Shown piece after piece: positions 1 through 7,652 of a stretch of 9,404 nt of DNA (position 1 is the first letter of the stretch; each line of letters starts with the position of its first letter). Made by a program: the position numbers and the translations under genes. Source of the stretch: Pseudomonadota bacterium (GTDB lineage: Bacteria > Pseudomonadota > Gammaproteobacteria > Steroidobacterales > Steroidobacteraceae); the NCBI GenBank assembly GCA_021850555.1, contig JAJZLX010000147.1:1-9404 (forward strand), in the 5' to 3' direction. Under the pieces are notes generated by a model. That model was not told where the DNA came from. It searched no databases and worked only from the letters and a program-made list of their open reading frames with translations.

Positions 1-1
1 G

Positions 2-424
2 CAGATCAACAGCCTCAACCGGCAGATCGGCAAGATCAACACCCTGCGCAAGACCGAGCGCCGCTTCATCGCCCGCATGCAGGTCATCGAGCGGCTGCAG
101 CGCGCACGGCCGCAGATCGTGCACGTGTTCGACCAGATCGTGCGCACCGTGCCCCCGGGCCTGTACCTGACGGAGGTCAACCAGAGGGGCGACCGCATCC
201 AGTTCAAGGGGGTCGCCCAATCGAGCACTCGCGTCTCGGAATTCATGCGCAATATCGACGGCTCACAGTGGCTCGCCAACGCACAGCTGGAGGTGATCAA
301 GGCGGGCGGCAAGGCGGCCGGCTCCACCTTCACACTTGATGCGAAGGTGACCTCGCCCAAGAGCGCCGAACACGCTGAAGGCGCGGCCCCGGGGCGGGTG
401 ATCGCGCGAAGGGCGGCCCAATGA
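2..424 (+). CDS. pilN: Type IV pilus inner-membrane protein PilN, C-terminal part (5' end outside window)
   Basis: PilN is a bitopic inner-membrane protein that pairs with PilO and binds cytoplasmic PilM, forming the alignment platform of the type IV pilus machine. The reading frame is open from the first bases of the window, so the gene begins upstream; the Met at 77 is internal. About 140 residues are visible. A charged helical stretch comes first, consistent with the periplasmic coiled coil that follows the membrane helix (the helix itself is not in the window). Then comes the ferredoxin-like periplasmic domain, with the family pattern of PPGLYLTEV, a Gly-rich turn, IQFKGVAQSS, VSEFMRNIDGS and a WLANAQLEVI-like strand. 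The stop TGA (422-424) overlaps the pilO start as ATGA, which implies translational coupling. The identity rests on this pattern plus the unambiguous pilOPQ neighbours. Confidence 0.93.
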   Translation, partial: QINSLNRQIGKINTLRKTERRFIARMQVIERLQRARPQIVHVFDQIVRTVPPGLYLTEVNQRGDRIQFKGVAQSSTRVSEFMRNIDGSQWLANAQLEVIKAGGKAAGSTFTLDAKVTSPKSAEHAEGAAPGRVIARRAAQ

Positions 425-1092
425 ACCTGAAGGACCTCACCGAACAGCTACGCGACCTCGATCCGCGCGATCCGGGCCGCTGGCCGCTCGCGGTACGCGC
501 CGGCGCGGTGGGCGCGACGTTTGTCGTGCTGACGCTGATCCTGGTCTACCTCTTCGTGTGGCAGACGGTGCGCCCGCAGCTGAAGCAGAGCGAGGCGCAG
601 GAGCGCCAGCTGCGCCAGGAATTCGTCGTCAAGCACAGCGTTGCGGCCAACCTCAAGATCTACCGGAAGCAGCTGAAGGAGCTGCGCCGCTCCTTCGGCG
701 CGTTGCTGCGCCAGCTGCCGAGCAAGACCGAGGTGCCGAGCCTGCTGGAGAACATCTCCGACACCGCCGCCGCCGCGGGACTGAAGCAGCACCTTTTCCA
801 GCCCGGCCACGAGTCCGACAAGGCGTTCTACGCGGTGCTGCCGATCAAGATGGTGCTCACCGGCAGCTATCACCAGTTCGGCGAGTTCGCCAGCGACATC
901 GCCGCGCTCTCGCGCATCGTCACCCTGCACGACATCCAGATCAAGCCGACCCGTCCCAACGCCTACGACTCGCTTTCCCTGACGCTGACCGCCTACACCT
1001 ACCGCTACCTCACCCAGGAAGAGATGGCCGCGCGATATGCGAAAACGCACAAGGGCAAGTTCGCCCATCCCCCGCACCAGGGTCCGGGCTGA
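421..1092 (+). CDS. pilO: Type IV pilus inner-membrane protein PilO
   Basis: PilO heterodimerises with PilN in the inner membrane and contacts PilP, linking the pilus motor platform to the PilQ secretin. The 223-residue protein has the usual layout and length. A short cytoplasmic N-terminus (about 1-26) is followed by one membrane helix at about 27-47 (AGAVGATFVVLTLILVYLF). A Gln/Glu/Arg-rich periplasmic coiled coil spans about 50-100 and contains LRRSFGALLRQLPSKTEVPSL. A ferredoxin-like domain follows, with the family segments FYAVLPIKMVLTGSYHQFGEF and IVTLHDIQI. The ATG at 421 overlaps the pilN stop by four bases, so I take this start. The C-terminal tail after about residue 205 is Lys/His/Pro-rich and probably disordered. 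Confidence 0.95.
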   Translation: MNLKDLTEQLRDLDPRDPGRWPLAVRAGAVGATFVVLTLILVYLFVWQTVRPQLKQSEAQERQLRQEFVVKHSVAANLKIYRKQLKELRRSFGALLRQLPSKTEVPSLLENISDTAAAAGLKQHLFQPGHESDKAFYAVLPIKMVLTGSYHQFGEFASDIAALSRIVTLHDIQIKPTRPNAYDSLSLTLTAYTYRYLTQEEMAARYAKTHKGKFAHPPHQGPG

Positions 1093-1112
1093 AGGCGCGG
1101 AGTGAGCACAGT

Positions 1113-1628
1113 ATGATCATCTCCATCCGGCCCGGCGCTCTGGCGCGCGCATGCGCGGCTCTCGGCTGCCTGGTCCTGGCCGCCTGCTCGAGCGGCAGCG
1201 ACAACCTGCAGCATTTCATCGCGCAGACCGACAAGCAGCCGGGCGGCTACGTCAAGCCGCTGCCGGCAGTCCCGCAGTACGAAAGCTTCACCTACGCCGA
1301 TCAGGCCATGCGCTCGCCGTTCGTGCCGAGCGAAGGGCCGGGCGCGAACCTCGTGCGTCCCGACGCCGGTCGTCCGCGCCAGTATCTCGAGCAGTTCCCG
1401 CTCGATACTCTGAAGATGGTCGGCACGCTGTCCACGGACGGGACGCTCTACGGCCTGGTGCAGACCAAGGACGGCATCGTCCACCGGGTGACGATCGGCA
1501 ACTACATGGGCCAAAACGACGGGCGTATCGTCCGGATCACGCCGACGCAGATCCAATTGGTCGAGATCGTCCCCAACGGTCTCGGTGGATACATGAAGCG
1601 GCCGGCCGCCTTGGGCCTGAGCCATTGA
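1113..1628 (+). CDS. pilP: Type IV pilus lipoprotein PilP
   Basis: PilP is an inner-membrane-anchored lipoprotein that connects PilN/PilO to the periplasmic N-domains of PilQ. The 171-residue product starts at an ATG preceded by GGAG (1099-1102). It has a lipoprotein signal peptide with lipobox LVLAAC, making Cys25 the predicted lipidated residue, followed by SSGSDNLQ. A flexible Pro-rich segment (about 35-75, with AMRSPFVPSEG) precedes the beta-sandwich homology region: LDTLKMVGTL, then YGLVQTKDGIVHRV, then GNYMGQNDGRIVRI, then IQLVEIVPNGLGG. These are characteristic PilP strands. The same frame is open further upstream inside pilO, but only this start gives the lipoprotein signal. It lies 20 bases after pilO and 38 before pilQ, in the same operon. 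Confidence 0.95.
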   Translation: MIISIRPGALARACAALGCLVLAACSSGSDNLQHFIAQTDKQPGGYVKPLPAVPQYESFTYADQAMRSPFVPSEGPGANLVRPDAGRPRQYLEQFPLDTLKMVGTLSTDGTLYGLVQTKDGIVHRVTIGNYMGQNDGRIVRITPTQIQLVEIVPNGLGGYMKRPAALGLSH

Positions 1629-1655
1629 ACCAACAGGCAGCCACTGCTCCAGCAC

Positions 1656-1659
1656 GGAG
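1656..1659 (+). promoter_or_regulatory. Ribosome binding site of pilQ
   Basis: GGAG lies seven bases upstream of the ATG at 1667. It fixes the PilQ start: the same frame is open for about 170 codons further upstream through pilP, but only this ATG is followed by a signal peptide. Confidence 0.6.
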
Positions 1660-1666
1660 TCCAAGA

Positions 1667-3838
1667 ATGAAACTCTTTCCGTCCAGACTTCCGATCCTGG
1701 AGACGGCCGCCGTGTCGCTGCTGCTGGCCCTGCTGGCGTTGCCGGCGGCCCCTGCGCGCGCCGCGGGCGAGACGGACCTGCAGTCCGTCCAGGTGTTGCC
1801 TCTGCCGAACGGCCCGCTGCAGCTGCGGCTGCACCTGTCGGCGGCGGCGCCGCAGCCGCTGTCCTTCACCATGGACCACCCGGCGCGCATCGTCATCGAC
1901 CTGCGGGGCACGCGGCTCGCCCTGGCCTCCGATCTCATCCCCGTCAAATCGGGCGGGCTCGAGTCGATCGTCGCCGCCCAGAGCAAGCACCGCTCGCGCC
2001 TCGTGCTGACCCTCGCCAGGCCCCTGCCCTACCAGATGAAGCGGCAGGGGAACGACATCCTGGTGACCCTGGGGGAATCCTCCGACACCTCGTCCGAGGC
2101 CTCTCAGGCGCCCGCACCGCTGGTTACCTCGGGCCCGGCGCCCGACGCGGGCACCGCTCCGATGTGGCAGCTGCGCAGCATAGACTTCAGGCGAAGCCCC
2201 AGCGGCGCCGGCAAAGTGATCGTGCAGCTCTCCAATCCGCACATCCCGATCAATCTGCGCCAGCTCGGCGATCACGTCATCGTGGACTTCACCAAGGCCG
2301 CGGTACCGGTCGACCTGCTGCGCCGCTTCGATGCGACGGACTTCGGCACGCCGGTCACCGACTTCGAGGTGACCCGCACGCCCACGGGATCGCGCATCAC
2401 GATCCACGGCACCGGCGCGTTCGATGAGATGGCCTACCAGGCCAATACCCAGTACGTGGTCGAGCTGCGCCCGGTGAGCCCGGCGCAGGCCCTGGTGCAG
2501 AAGCCGCGCTACACCGGGCAGCGACTCTCGCTCAACTTCCAGAACATTCCCGTGCGCGCCGTGCTGCAGCTGCTGGCGGACGCCAGCGGCAAGAACATCG
2601 TGGTCAGCGGCTCGGTCGCGGGAAGCGTGACGCTGCGGCTGCACAATGTGCCCTGGGACCAGGCACTGCACCTGATTCTTCAGATCAAGGGGCTCGGCGA
2701 GGAGAAGCAGGGCAATGTGATCCTGGTGGCGCCGCAGGCCGAGCTTGCCGACAGAGAAAGGGCCCAACTCGCCGCGCAGCGCGCCGTGCAGCAGCTCGTG
2801 CCGCTGCGCTCGGAATTCCTGCAGATCAACTACGCCAAGGCGGCCGACCTCGCCGCCCTGATCAAGTCACAAGGCAACTCCCTGCTGTCCAAGCGCGGCA
2901 CCGTTTCGGTCGACAAGCGCACCAACACGCTGCTCCTGCAGGACACGCCGCAGCGCCTGGAGCAGATCAACCGGCTGGTCAAGCGGCTAGACGTGCCGGT
3001 GCGCCAGGTGCTGATCGAGGCGCGCATCGTGCTGGTCAACAACGACTTCGAGCGCAAGCTCGGCACCCAGCTCGGCGTGACGCACTGGTCGAACATCGGC
3101 AGCAACGGCATAGGGGTCACCACCGGCACGGCCGCCGGCGAAGGCACCATGGTGAGTTCCGCCATCGGCAACATCAACGGCGGCGCCAACCCGAGCTACC
3201 AGCTGGACAGCGCCATCGGGAGCAGCTCGAACGCCGCGAATCGCTACAACATCAACCTGCCGGTGTCGAACCCGGCGGGCTCGATCGCCTTCGGCATCCT
3301 GACCGGCAACTACCTGCTGGACCTCGAGCTGTCGGCGGCCCAGGCCCAAACGCAGGCCAAGATCGTCTCCTCCCCGAAGGTGATCACAGCAGATCAGAAG
3401 GAGGCGACCATCATGCAGGGCATAGAGATCCCCTACCAGCAGTCCGCCTCGAGCGGCGCGACCTCCATTTCGTTCAAGAAGGCGGTGCTCGAGCTCAAGG
3501 TCACTCCGCAGATCACGCCGGACAACCACATCATCCTCAATCTCCATGTCCGCGACGACCAGGTGGGCCAGACCTTCGTGTCCTCCGGAGGCGTCGATGT
3601 GCCGGCGATCGACACGCGCCGGATCACCACCCAGGTGCTGGTCGATGACGGCCAGACCGTGGTGCTCGGCGGCATCCTGCAGACGACTTCGAGCAACGTG
3701 GCCACCAAGGTACCCTGGCTGGGCGACATACCGATACTCGGGCATCTGTTCAAGAACACGGACCGGACCAATAACAAGGATGAACTGCTGGTGTTCATCA
3801 CTCCGAAGATCATCCAGCGGAACCTGAGCATGAATTGA
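1667..3838 (+). CDS. pilQ: Type IV pilus secretin PilQ
   Basis: PilQ is the multimeric outer-membrane secretin through which the pilus fibre leaves the cell. The 723-residue precursor has a long signal peptide, probably cleaved after ARA at residues 30-32. Two AMIN domains for peptidoglycan binding follow (about 37-130 with IVIDLRG, and about 168-265 with VIVDFTK). Next come the STN/N0 domain (about 285-345, LSLNFQNIPVRAVLQLLA) and the NolW-like N1 domain (about 377-455, VPLRSEFLQINYAKA). The secretin channel domain (about 470-718) carries QTQAKIVSSPKVIT, VVLGGIL and the signature VPWLGDIPILGHLF at 682-695. A Gly/Ser/Asn-rich stretch at about 485-545 is the expected gate region. The length is normal and no domain is broken. 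It is the last pil gene of the operon. Confidence 0.97.
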   Translation: MKLFPSRLPILETAAVSLLLALLALPAAPARAAGETDLQSVQVLPLPNGPLQLRLHLSAAAPQPLSFTMDHPARIVIDLRGTRLALASDLIPVKSGGLESIVAAQSKHRSRLVLTLARPLPYQMKRQGNDILVTLGESSDTSSEASQAPAPLVTSGPAPDAGTAPMWQLRSIDFRRSPSGAGKVIVQLSNPHIPINLRQLGDHVIVDFTKAAVPVDLLRRFDATDFGTPVTDFEVTRTPTGSRITIHGTGAFDEMAYQANTQYVVELRPVSPAQALVQKPRYTGQRLSLNFQNIPVRAVLQLLADASGKNIVVSGSVAGSVTLRLHNVPWDQALHLILQIKGLGEEKQGNVILVAPQAELADRERAQLAAQRAVQQLVPLRSEFLQINYAKAADLAALIKSQGNSLLSKRGTVSVDKRTNTLLLQDTPQRLEQINRLVKRLDVPVRQVLIEARIVLVNNDFERKLGTQLGVTHWSNIGSNGIGVTTGTAAGEGTMVSSAIGNINGGANPSYQLDSAIGSSSNAANRYNINLPVSNPAGSIAFGILTGNYLLDLELSAAQAQTQAKIVSSPKVITADQKEATIMQGIEIPYQQSASSGATSISFKKAVLELKVTPQITPDNHIILNLHVRDDQVGQTFVSSGGVDVPAIDTRRITTQVLVDDGQTVVLGGILQTTSSNVATKVPWLGDIPILGHLFKNTDRTNNKDELLVFITPKIIQRNLSMN

Positions 3839-3900
3839 CGCGGGCGGAGCCGCGCCGAGACCCTCTCAACGAAGACGGAAGTGTCCCTGGGAAACGGGGC

Positions 3901-3924
3901 CTGCCCGGTCCCCGCGCCGGGCGG
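3901..3924 (+). terminator. GC-rich hairpin between pilQ and aroK, possible terminator or attenuator
   Basis: CTGCCCGG (3901-3908) pairs with CCGGGCGG (3917-3924) around an eight-base loop, with one G-U pair. It is followed by only TTT, so a true Rho-independent terminator is uncertain. It sits in the 107-base gap after the pilus operon, 21 bases before the aroK start, and could reduce read-through from pilQ into aroK. The gap shows no other clear signal. Confidence 0.35.
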
Positions 3925-3945
3925 TTTCCGCTATGCTCGGCGACG

Positions 3946-4464
3946 ATGCCAGGCAAGCCCCCCAATATCTTCCTCATCGGCCCCATGGGCTCGGGAAAGA
4001 GCGCAGTCGGCCGCAGCCTCGCGCGGCACCTGCGCGTGGCGTTCCATGACAGCGACGCCGAGATCGAGCGGCGCACCGGGGTCGATATTCCCTACATCTT
4101 CGAGAAAGAGGGTGAAGCGGGCTTTCGGGACCGCGAGCGGGAGGCGATTGCCGCGCTGACCCAGCTGCGCCGGATCGTTCTGGCCACCGGAGGCGGCGCG
4201 ATCCTGCTGCCCGAGAACCGGCGCCTGCTGGCCGAGAACGGCTGGGTCGTATACCTCAAGACCTCCGTCGCCCAGCAGGCCGAGCGCGTCAAGCCGGGCC
4301 GTCAACGCCCGCTGCTCAACGGGGTGGACGATGCCCATGCCCGCCTGCGCGAGCTCATGGAAATACGCGATCCGCTCTACAGCGCCATCGCGGATCTCAC
4401 TCTGTCCACCGACGGGCGCCAGATCAAGGCCGTCGTCCGCGACATCATCGAGACGATCCGCTAG
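3946..4464 (+). CDS. aroK: Shikimate kinase
   Basis: The enzyme transfers phosphate from ATP to shikimate to give shikimate 3-phosphate, the fifth step of the chorismate pathway, in the cytoplasm. The 172-residue protein has the standard length. The P-loop GPMGSGKS is at 12-19. Shikimate-binding residues fit the family: Asp37 in the DSD segment, Arg61 in FRDRE, Gly82-84 in ATGGGAIL and Arg141 in IRDPLY. The lid carries Arg121 in RQRPLL. I chose the ATG at 3946 because it places the P-loop at the usual distance from the N-terminus. An in-frame TTG at 3835 would add 37 poorly folding residues encoded by the hairpin region. No clear Shine-Dalgarno site is seen. It follows pilQ and precedes aroB, a conserved order in beta- and gammaproteobacteria. 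Confidence 0.96.
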   Translation: MPGKPPNIFLIGPMGSGKSAVGRSLARHLRVAFHDSDAEIERRTGVDIPYIFEKEGEAGFRDREREAIAALTQLRRIVLATGGGAILLPENRRLLAENGWVVYLKTSVAQQAERVKPGRQRPLLNGVDDAHARLRELMEIRDPLYSAIADLTLSTDGRQIKAVVRDIIETIR

Positions 4465-4473
4465 ATTGCTCTC

Positions 4474-5550
4474 ATGGACATCTTGCGCGTCGAGCTGGGC
4501 AGCCGCAGCTACCCGATCCTGATCGGGCAGGGGCTGCTTACCGATCAGGAAATCTTCCGCCGGCACGTCGGCGCGCGCGACGTGCTGATCATCAGCAACA
4601 CCACGGTTGCGCCGCTTTACCTGCGCACCCTGGAAGAGAGCCTGCAGCCGCGCAGGATCGTCGCCACGCTCCTTCCCGACGGCGAGCCCCACAAGACCCT
4701 GGACGTCATCGAGCGGGTCCTTGACGTCCTGGTCGCCAATCGATTCGGCCGGGACTGCGCCGTCGTGGCGCTCGGCGGCGGGGTGGTGGGCGACATGGCG
4801 GGCTTCGCCGCGGCGATCTACCAGCGCGGCGTGGCTTTCGTGCAGGTGCCCACGACGCTCCTCGCCCAGGTCGACTCGGCGGTCGGAGGCAAGACCGGCG
4901 TCAACCATCCCGGCGGCAAGAACCTGATCGGCGCCTTCCACCAACCGGCGGCGGTGATCACCGATACCCGTACGCTCGCCACGCTTCCCCCGCGGGAGCT
5001 GCGAGCGGGCCTCGCCGAGGTCATCAAATACGGACTCATCTGCGACGCCTCGTTCTTCGCCTGGCTCGAGACCCACGCGGATGATCTGCTCGCCGGCGAG
5101 CCGTCCGCGCTCGGGCGGGTGATCCGGCGCTCATGCGAGATCAAGGCGGCGATCGTGGGCCAGGACGAGCAAGAGCACGGCGACCGCGCACTGCTCAATC
5201 TCGGACACACGTTCGGCCATGCGATCGAATCCGCCACGGGATACACTCGGTGGCTGCACGGCGAGGCCGTCGGCGCCGGACTGGTGATGGCCGCCCGCAT
5301 GTCGCAGGAAAGCGGCCTGATGAGCACCCAGGACCTGGAACGGATCACGAGGCTCGTCGGGCGCATGGGCCTGCCGGTACGGGTTTCAGGCATTGCCTCG
5401 GAGACGATCCTTGCGCACATGCGCATCGACAAGAAGGTGCAAGGCGGCCGAATCCGACTGGTGCTGCTGCGCGGCATCGGGGAGTCGTTCGTCACGGCCG
5501 ATTATGACGAGGGCTGCCTGCGCCGCACCCTGGAATCCCAATTGGAATAA
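4474..5550 (+). CDS. aroB: 3-dehydroquinate synthase
   Basis: AroB converts DAHP (3-deoxy-D-arabino-heptulosonate 7-phosphate) to 3-dehydroquinate, using NAD and a divalent metal; it is the second step of the shikimate pathway. The 358-residue protein is full length. Visible motifs are DGEPHKTL (from 69), the NAD-binding GGGVVGDMAG (101-110) and PTTLLAQVDSAVGGKTGVN (126-144, with Lys140). Also seen are EVIKYGLI, LGHTFGHAIE and HGEAV. The metal ligands would be Glu182, His245 and His262; each is two positions lower than the Glu184/His247/His264 I recall for E. coli AroB, consistent with a collinear protein. It starts nine bases after the aroK stop with no evident Shine-Dalgarno site, so translation probably depends on coupling to aroK. 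Confidence 0.97.
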   Translation: MDILRVELGSRSYPILIGQGLLTDQEIFRRHVGARDVLIISNTTVAPLYLRTLEESLQPRRIVATLLPDGEPHKTLDVIERVLDVLVANRFGRDCAVVALGGGVVGDMAGFAAAIYQRGVAFVQVPTTLLAQVDSAVGGKTGVNHPGGKNLIGAFHQPAAVITDTRTLATLPPRELRAGLAEVIKYGLICDASFFAWLETHADDLLAGEPSALGRVIRRSCEIKAAIVGQDEQEHGDRALLNLGHTFGHAIESATGYTRWLHGEAVGAGLVMAARMSQESGLMSTQDLERITRLVGRMGLPVRVSGIASETILAHMRIDKKVQGGRIRLVLLRGIGESFVTADYDEGCLRRTLESQLE

Positions 5551-5567
5551 GAATCGGGGCCGCCGGG

Positions 5568-6740
5568 ATGATGCAGCCGGATGTTGATGCCCTGAGCCTG
5601 GCGCCCTACGCGGCCCGCGAAGAGCGCTCCCGCGGCCGGCGCTACCCGGAGCCCGCGCCCGAGTACCGCGGCGAGTACCAGCGTGACCGCGACCGTATCA
5701 TCCACTCCAACGCCTTCCGGCGCCTGGTCTACAAGACGCAGGTCTTCGTCAATCACGAGGGCGACCTGTACCGCACGCGAGTCACCCACTCCATCGAGGT
5801 CGCACAGATCGCCCGCTCGGTGGCCAGGGCGCTGCGTGTCGAGGAGACCCTGACCGAGGCGATCTGCCTGGCGCACGATCTGGGGCATACGCCCTTCGGA
5901 CATGCCGGCCAGGATGCGCTCAACGAGTGCATGCGGCCTCACGGCGGCTTCGAGCACAATCTGCAGTCCCTCAGAGTGGTGGATGAGCTGGAAGAGCGCT
6001 ATGCCGACTTTCCGGGCCTCAATCTGACCTTCGAGTGCCGCGAAGGCATCCTCAAGCATTGCTCTGCGCGGGTGGCGCGGGAGCTCGGCGACGTCGGGGA
6101 ACGGTTCCTGAGGCACCACCAGCCCGGACTCGAGGCGCAGATCGCCAATCTGGCCGACGAGATCGCCTACAACAACCACGATGTCGACGACGGCATCCGT
6201 GCGGGCTTGGTCGATTTCGAGCAGTTGCAGGAAATGAGGATGTTCCGCCGCCAACACGAGCGCGTCACGACGCGCCACCCCGGACTCGGGGGCCGGCGGC
6301 TGGTGCACGAGATCATCCGCGGCATGATCAATCACATCGTCGTGGATCTGATCCGCGCCAGCCAGGCGCGCATCGGGCAGACCCGACCCGCTTCGATCGA
6401 GGAAGTGCGCGCCCAAGCGCAGCCGCTGATCGCGCTCGGGGAGGAAACCCTGGAGGAGCACCGGGAGCTGATGCGCTTCCTGCGCGAGCGCGTCTACCGC
6501 CATTACAAGGTGCTGCGCATGACGACCAAGGCCCAGCGGGTCATCGGACAGCTCTTCGAGGCCTTCATGGCCGACACCCGTCTGATGCCGCCGGAGCATC
6601 GCGAGCTCGCCGTCCGGGGTGAAAGCGCCCAGGGCATCGACGGCCGCGCCCGAGCGGTCGCCGACTACATCGCCGGCATGACCGACCGATACGCCATCCT
6701 GGAACATCGGCGGCTCTTCGACCCCGCGGAGCGCACCTAG
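5568..6740 (+). CDS. dgt: Deoxyguanosinetriphosphate triphosphohydrolase-like protein (HD domain)
   Basis: Members of this family hydrolyse dGTP or other dNTPs to the nucleoside and tripolyphosphate, helping control nucleotide pools. The 390-residue protein shows the family pattern in order. An N-terminal QRDRDRIIHSNAFRRL segment is followed by KTQVF and RTRVTHSIEVAQIAR. Then come LAHDLGHTPFGHAGQDALNE, GGFEHNLQS, GLNLTFE and LADEIAYNNHDVDDG. The HD metal site is complete: His74, His103-Asp104 and Asp197. Two ATG codons stand in tandem (5568 and 5571); I give the first, with GGGG at 5556-5559 as a weak ribosome site, but either is possible. It begins 17 bases after aroB, a neighbour relation common in Betaproteobacteria. 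Substrate preference cannot be told; this shorter form is often annotated only as dGTPase-like. Confidence 0.93.
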   Translation: MMQPDVDALSLAPYAAREERSRGRRYPEPAPEYRGEYQRDRDRIIHSNAFRRLVYKTQVFVNHEGDLYRTRVTHSIEVAQIARSVARALRVEETLTEAICLAHDLGHTPFGHAGQDALNECMRPHGGFEHNLQSLRVVDELEERYADFPGLNLTFECREGILKHCSARVARELGDVGERFLRHHQPGLEAQIANLADEIAYNNHDVDDGIRAGLVDFEQLQEMRMFRRQHERVTTRHPGLGGRRLVHEIIRGMINHIVVDLIRASQARIGQTRPASIEEVRAQAQPLIALGEETLEEHRELMRFLRERVYRHYKVLRMTTKAQRVIGQLFEAFMADTRLMPPEHRELAVRGESAQGIDGRARAVADYIAGMTDRYAILEHRRLFDPAERT

Positions 6741-7652
6741 ATGCCCAGCGCCGATCCCGCACTGTCGCTCGACACCCGGCGTCACTTTCTGCACGCGCTG
6801 CGGCGCGCGCTGCGCCCCATCATCAGATTGTTGATCCGCCATGGCATCGGCTACGCCGAGTTCGCCGACGTGGCGCGGGGCGCCTATGTCGAAAGCGCGA
6901 TCCGCGATCGCGCTAATGATGGCGCCAAGCCGACGCGCGAGCGGATAGCGCAGATCACAGGAATTCCGCGAGAGCGCGTTGATCACTACATCGATCACGA
7001 GAGCATCCTGCCCATAACAGAGTCCCCGCCGACGGACGGAACGACCGAGGTACTGCACAAGTGGCACACCGACCCTCGTTTTCTGGGTCCCGACGGCGAT
7101 CCCCTGGAACTGGAATTTGAGGCGGATCCGGGACCCAGCTTCCAGGGCCTAATTGCGGAGGTCAACGCCAAAGCAAGCCCCGACTCGGTGCTTGAGGAGC
7201 TATTGAAGGCCAAATCTGTCGTTTACTCGGACGGGAATCGCCTGCGCGCCGTCACGCGCTGCTTCATCTGGCCTGGCGAGTGGCCTCACAGTATTGAGTA
7301 CTTCGGTGCGGCGCTGGCGCATTTGATCCGAACACTTGAATACAACTTTGATCCCGCCAATGCTGAAAACAAACGCCTTGAGCGCTTTGTATCTGCCGAT
7401 CAGGGACTTCCCGCACGGCTGCTGCCGAGTTTTCATGATTTTGCGAAGGAGCGCGCCAGTCAGTTCCTCTTAGATCTCGATGACTGGCTCGCACGGTTCT
7501 CCGATACGACGAGCAAACAGGAGAATCCGCGTGCGGAAGCGGGAGTGAATGTATTTTTTTACATAGAGTCTCCGCCGGACCCGAGGGCTCTGTCGGCTCT
7601 CGCGCAGCCCGCCCGGGATATAGCCACAGCTGGAAGCAGGCCTTCCTCGTGA
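6741..7652 (+). CDS. DUF6502 family protein, copy A (putative DNA-binding)
   Basis: This 303-residue protein has no assigned function. I recognise it as DUF6502-like from an N-terminal helix LRPIIRLLIRHGIGY, then EFADVARGAYVESA (40-53) and KPTRERIAQITGIPRERVDHYI (63-84), which looks like a helix-turn-helix unit. Later conserved blocks are LHKWHT, LRAVTR, LEYNFDP, KRLERFVSADQGLP, FLLDLDDWLA and AGVNVFF (267-273). There is no signal peptide or membrane helix, so it should be cytoplasmic. The ATG directly follows the dgt stop (TAGATG), with GGAG at 6728-6731. Third codon positions are richer in A and T than in dgt, especially after about 6990, suggesting a different history or weak codon selection. 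A run of seven T at 7554-7560 encodes the VFF. DNA binding is inferred from the fold-like pattern, not shown. Confidence 0.8.
   Translation: MPSADPALSLDTRRHFLHALRRALRPIIRLLIRHGIGYAEFADVARGAYVESAIRDRANDGAKPTRERIAQITGIPRERVDHYIDHESILPITESPPTDGTTEVLHKWHTDPRFLGPDGDPLELEFEADPGPSFQGLIAEVNAKASPDSVLEELLKAKSVVYSDGNRLRAVTRCFIWPGEWPHSIEYFGAALAHLIRTLEYNFDPANAENKRLERFVSADQGLPARLLPSFHDFAKERASQFLLDLDDWLARFSDTTSKQENPRAEAGVNVFFYIESPPDPRALSALAQPARDIATAGSRPSS

Noticed and set aside
558..1112. Plus-strand open frame upstream of pilP in its reading frame
   Set aside because: It overlaps pilO in another frame, is Ala/Arg/Pro-rich, and hides the lipoprotein signal peptide that defines the true pilP start at 1113.
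3932..3937. TATGCT as a -10 element for aroK
   Set aside because: It has only four of six consensus bases and nothing like a -35 at 16 to 18 bases upstream, so I do not call a promoter here.
3835..3945. Upstream TTG start giving aroK a 37-residue extension
   Set aside because: It would overlap the pilQ stop and run through the hairpin. It has no Shine-Dalgarno site and gives a Pro/Arg-rich leader not seen in shikimate kinases; ATG 3946 fits the family.
3931..5076. Long minus-strand open frame opposite aroK and aroB
   Set aside because: Same cause: antisense of two well-supported enzymes, low-complexity composition, no motif and no credible start signal.
5502..7067. Long open frame on the minus strand (about 521 codons) across aroB, dgt and the first DUF6502 gene
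   Set aside because: It lies opposite genes with complete family motifs and catalytic residues. Its translation is Arg/Val/Asp/His-rich with no recognisable domain, as expected from the antisense of GC-rich codons.
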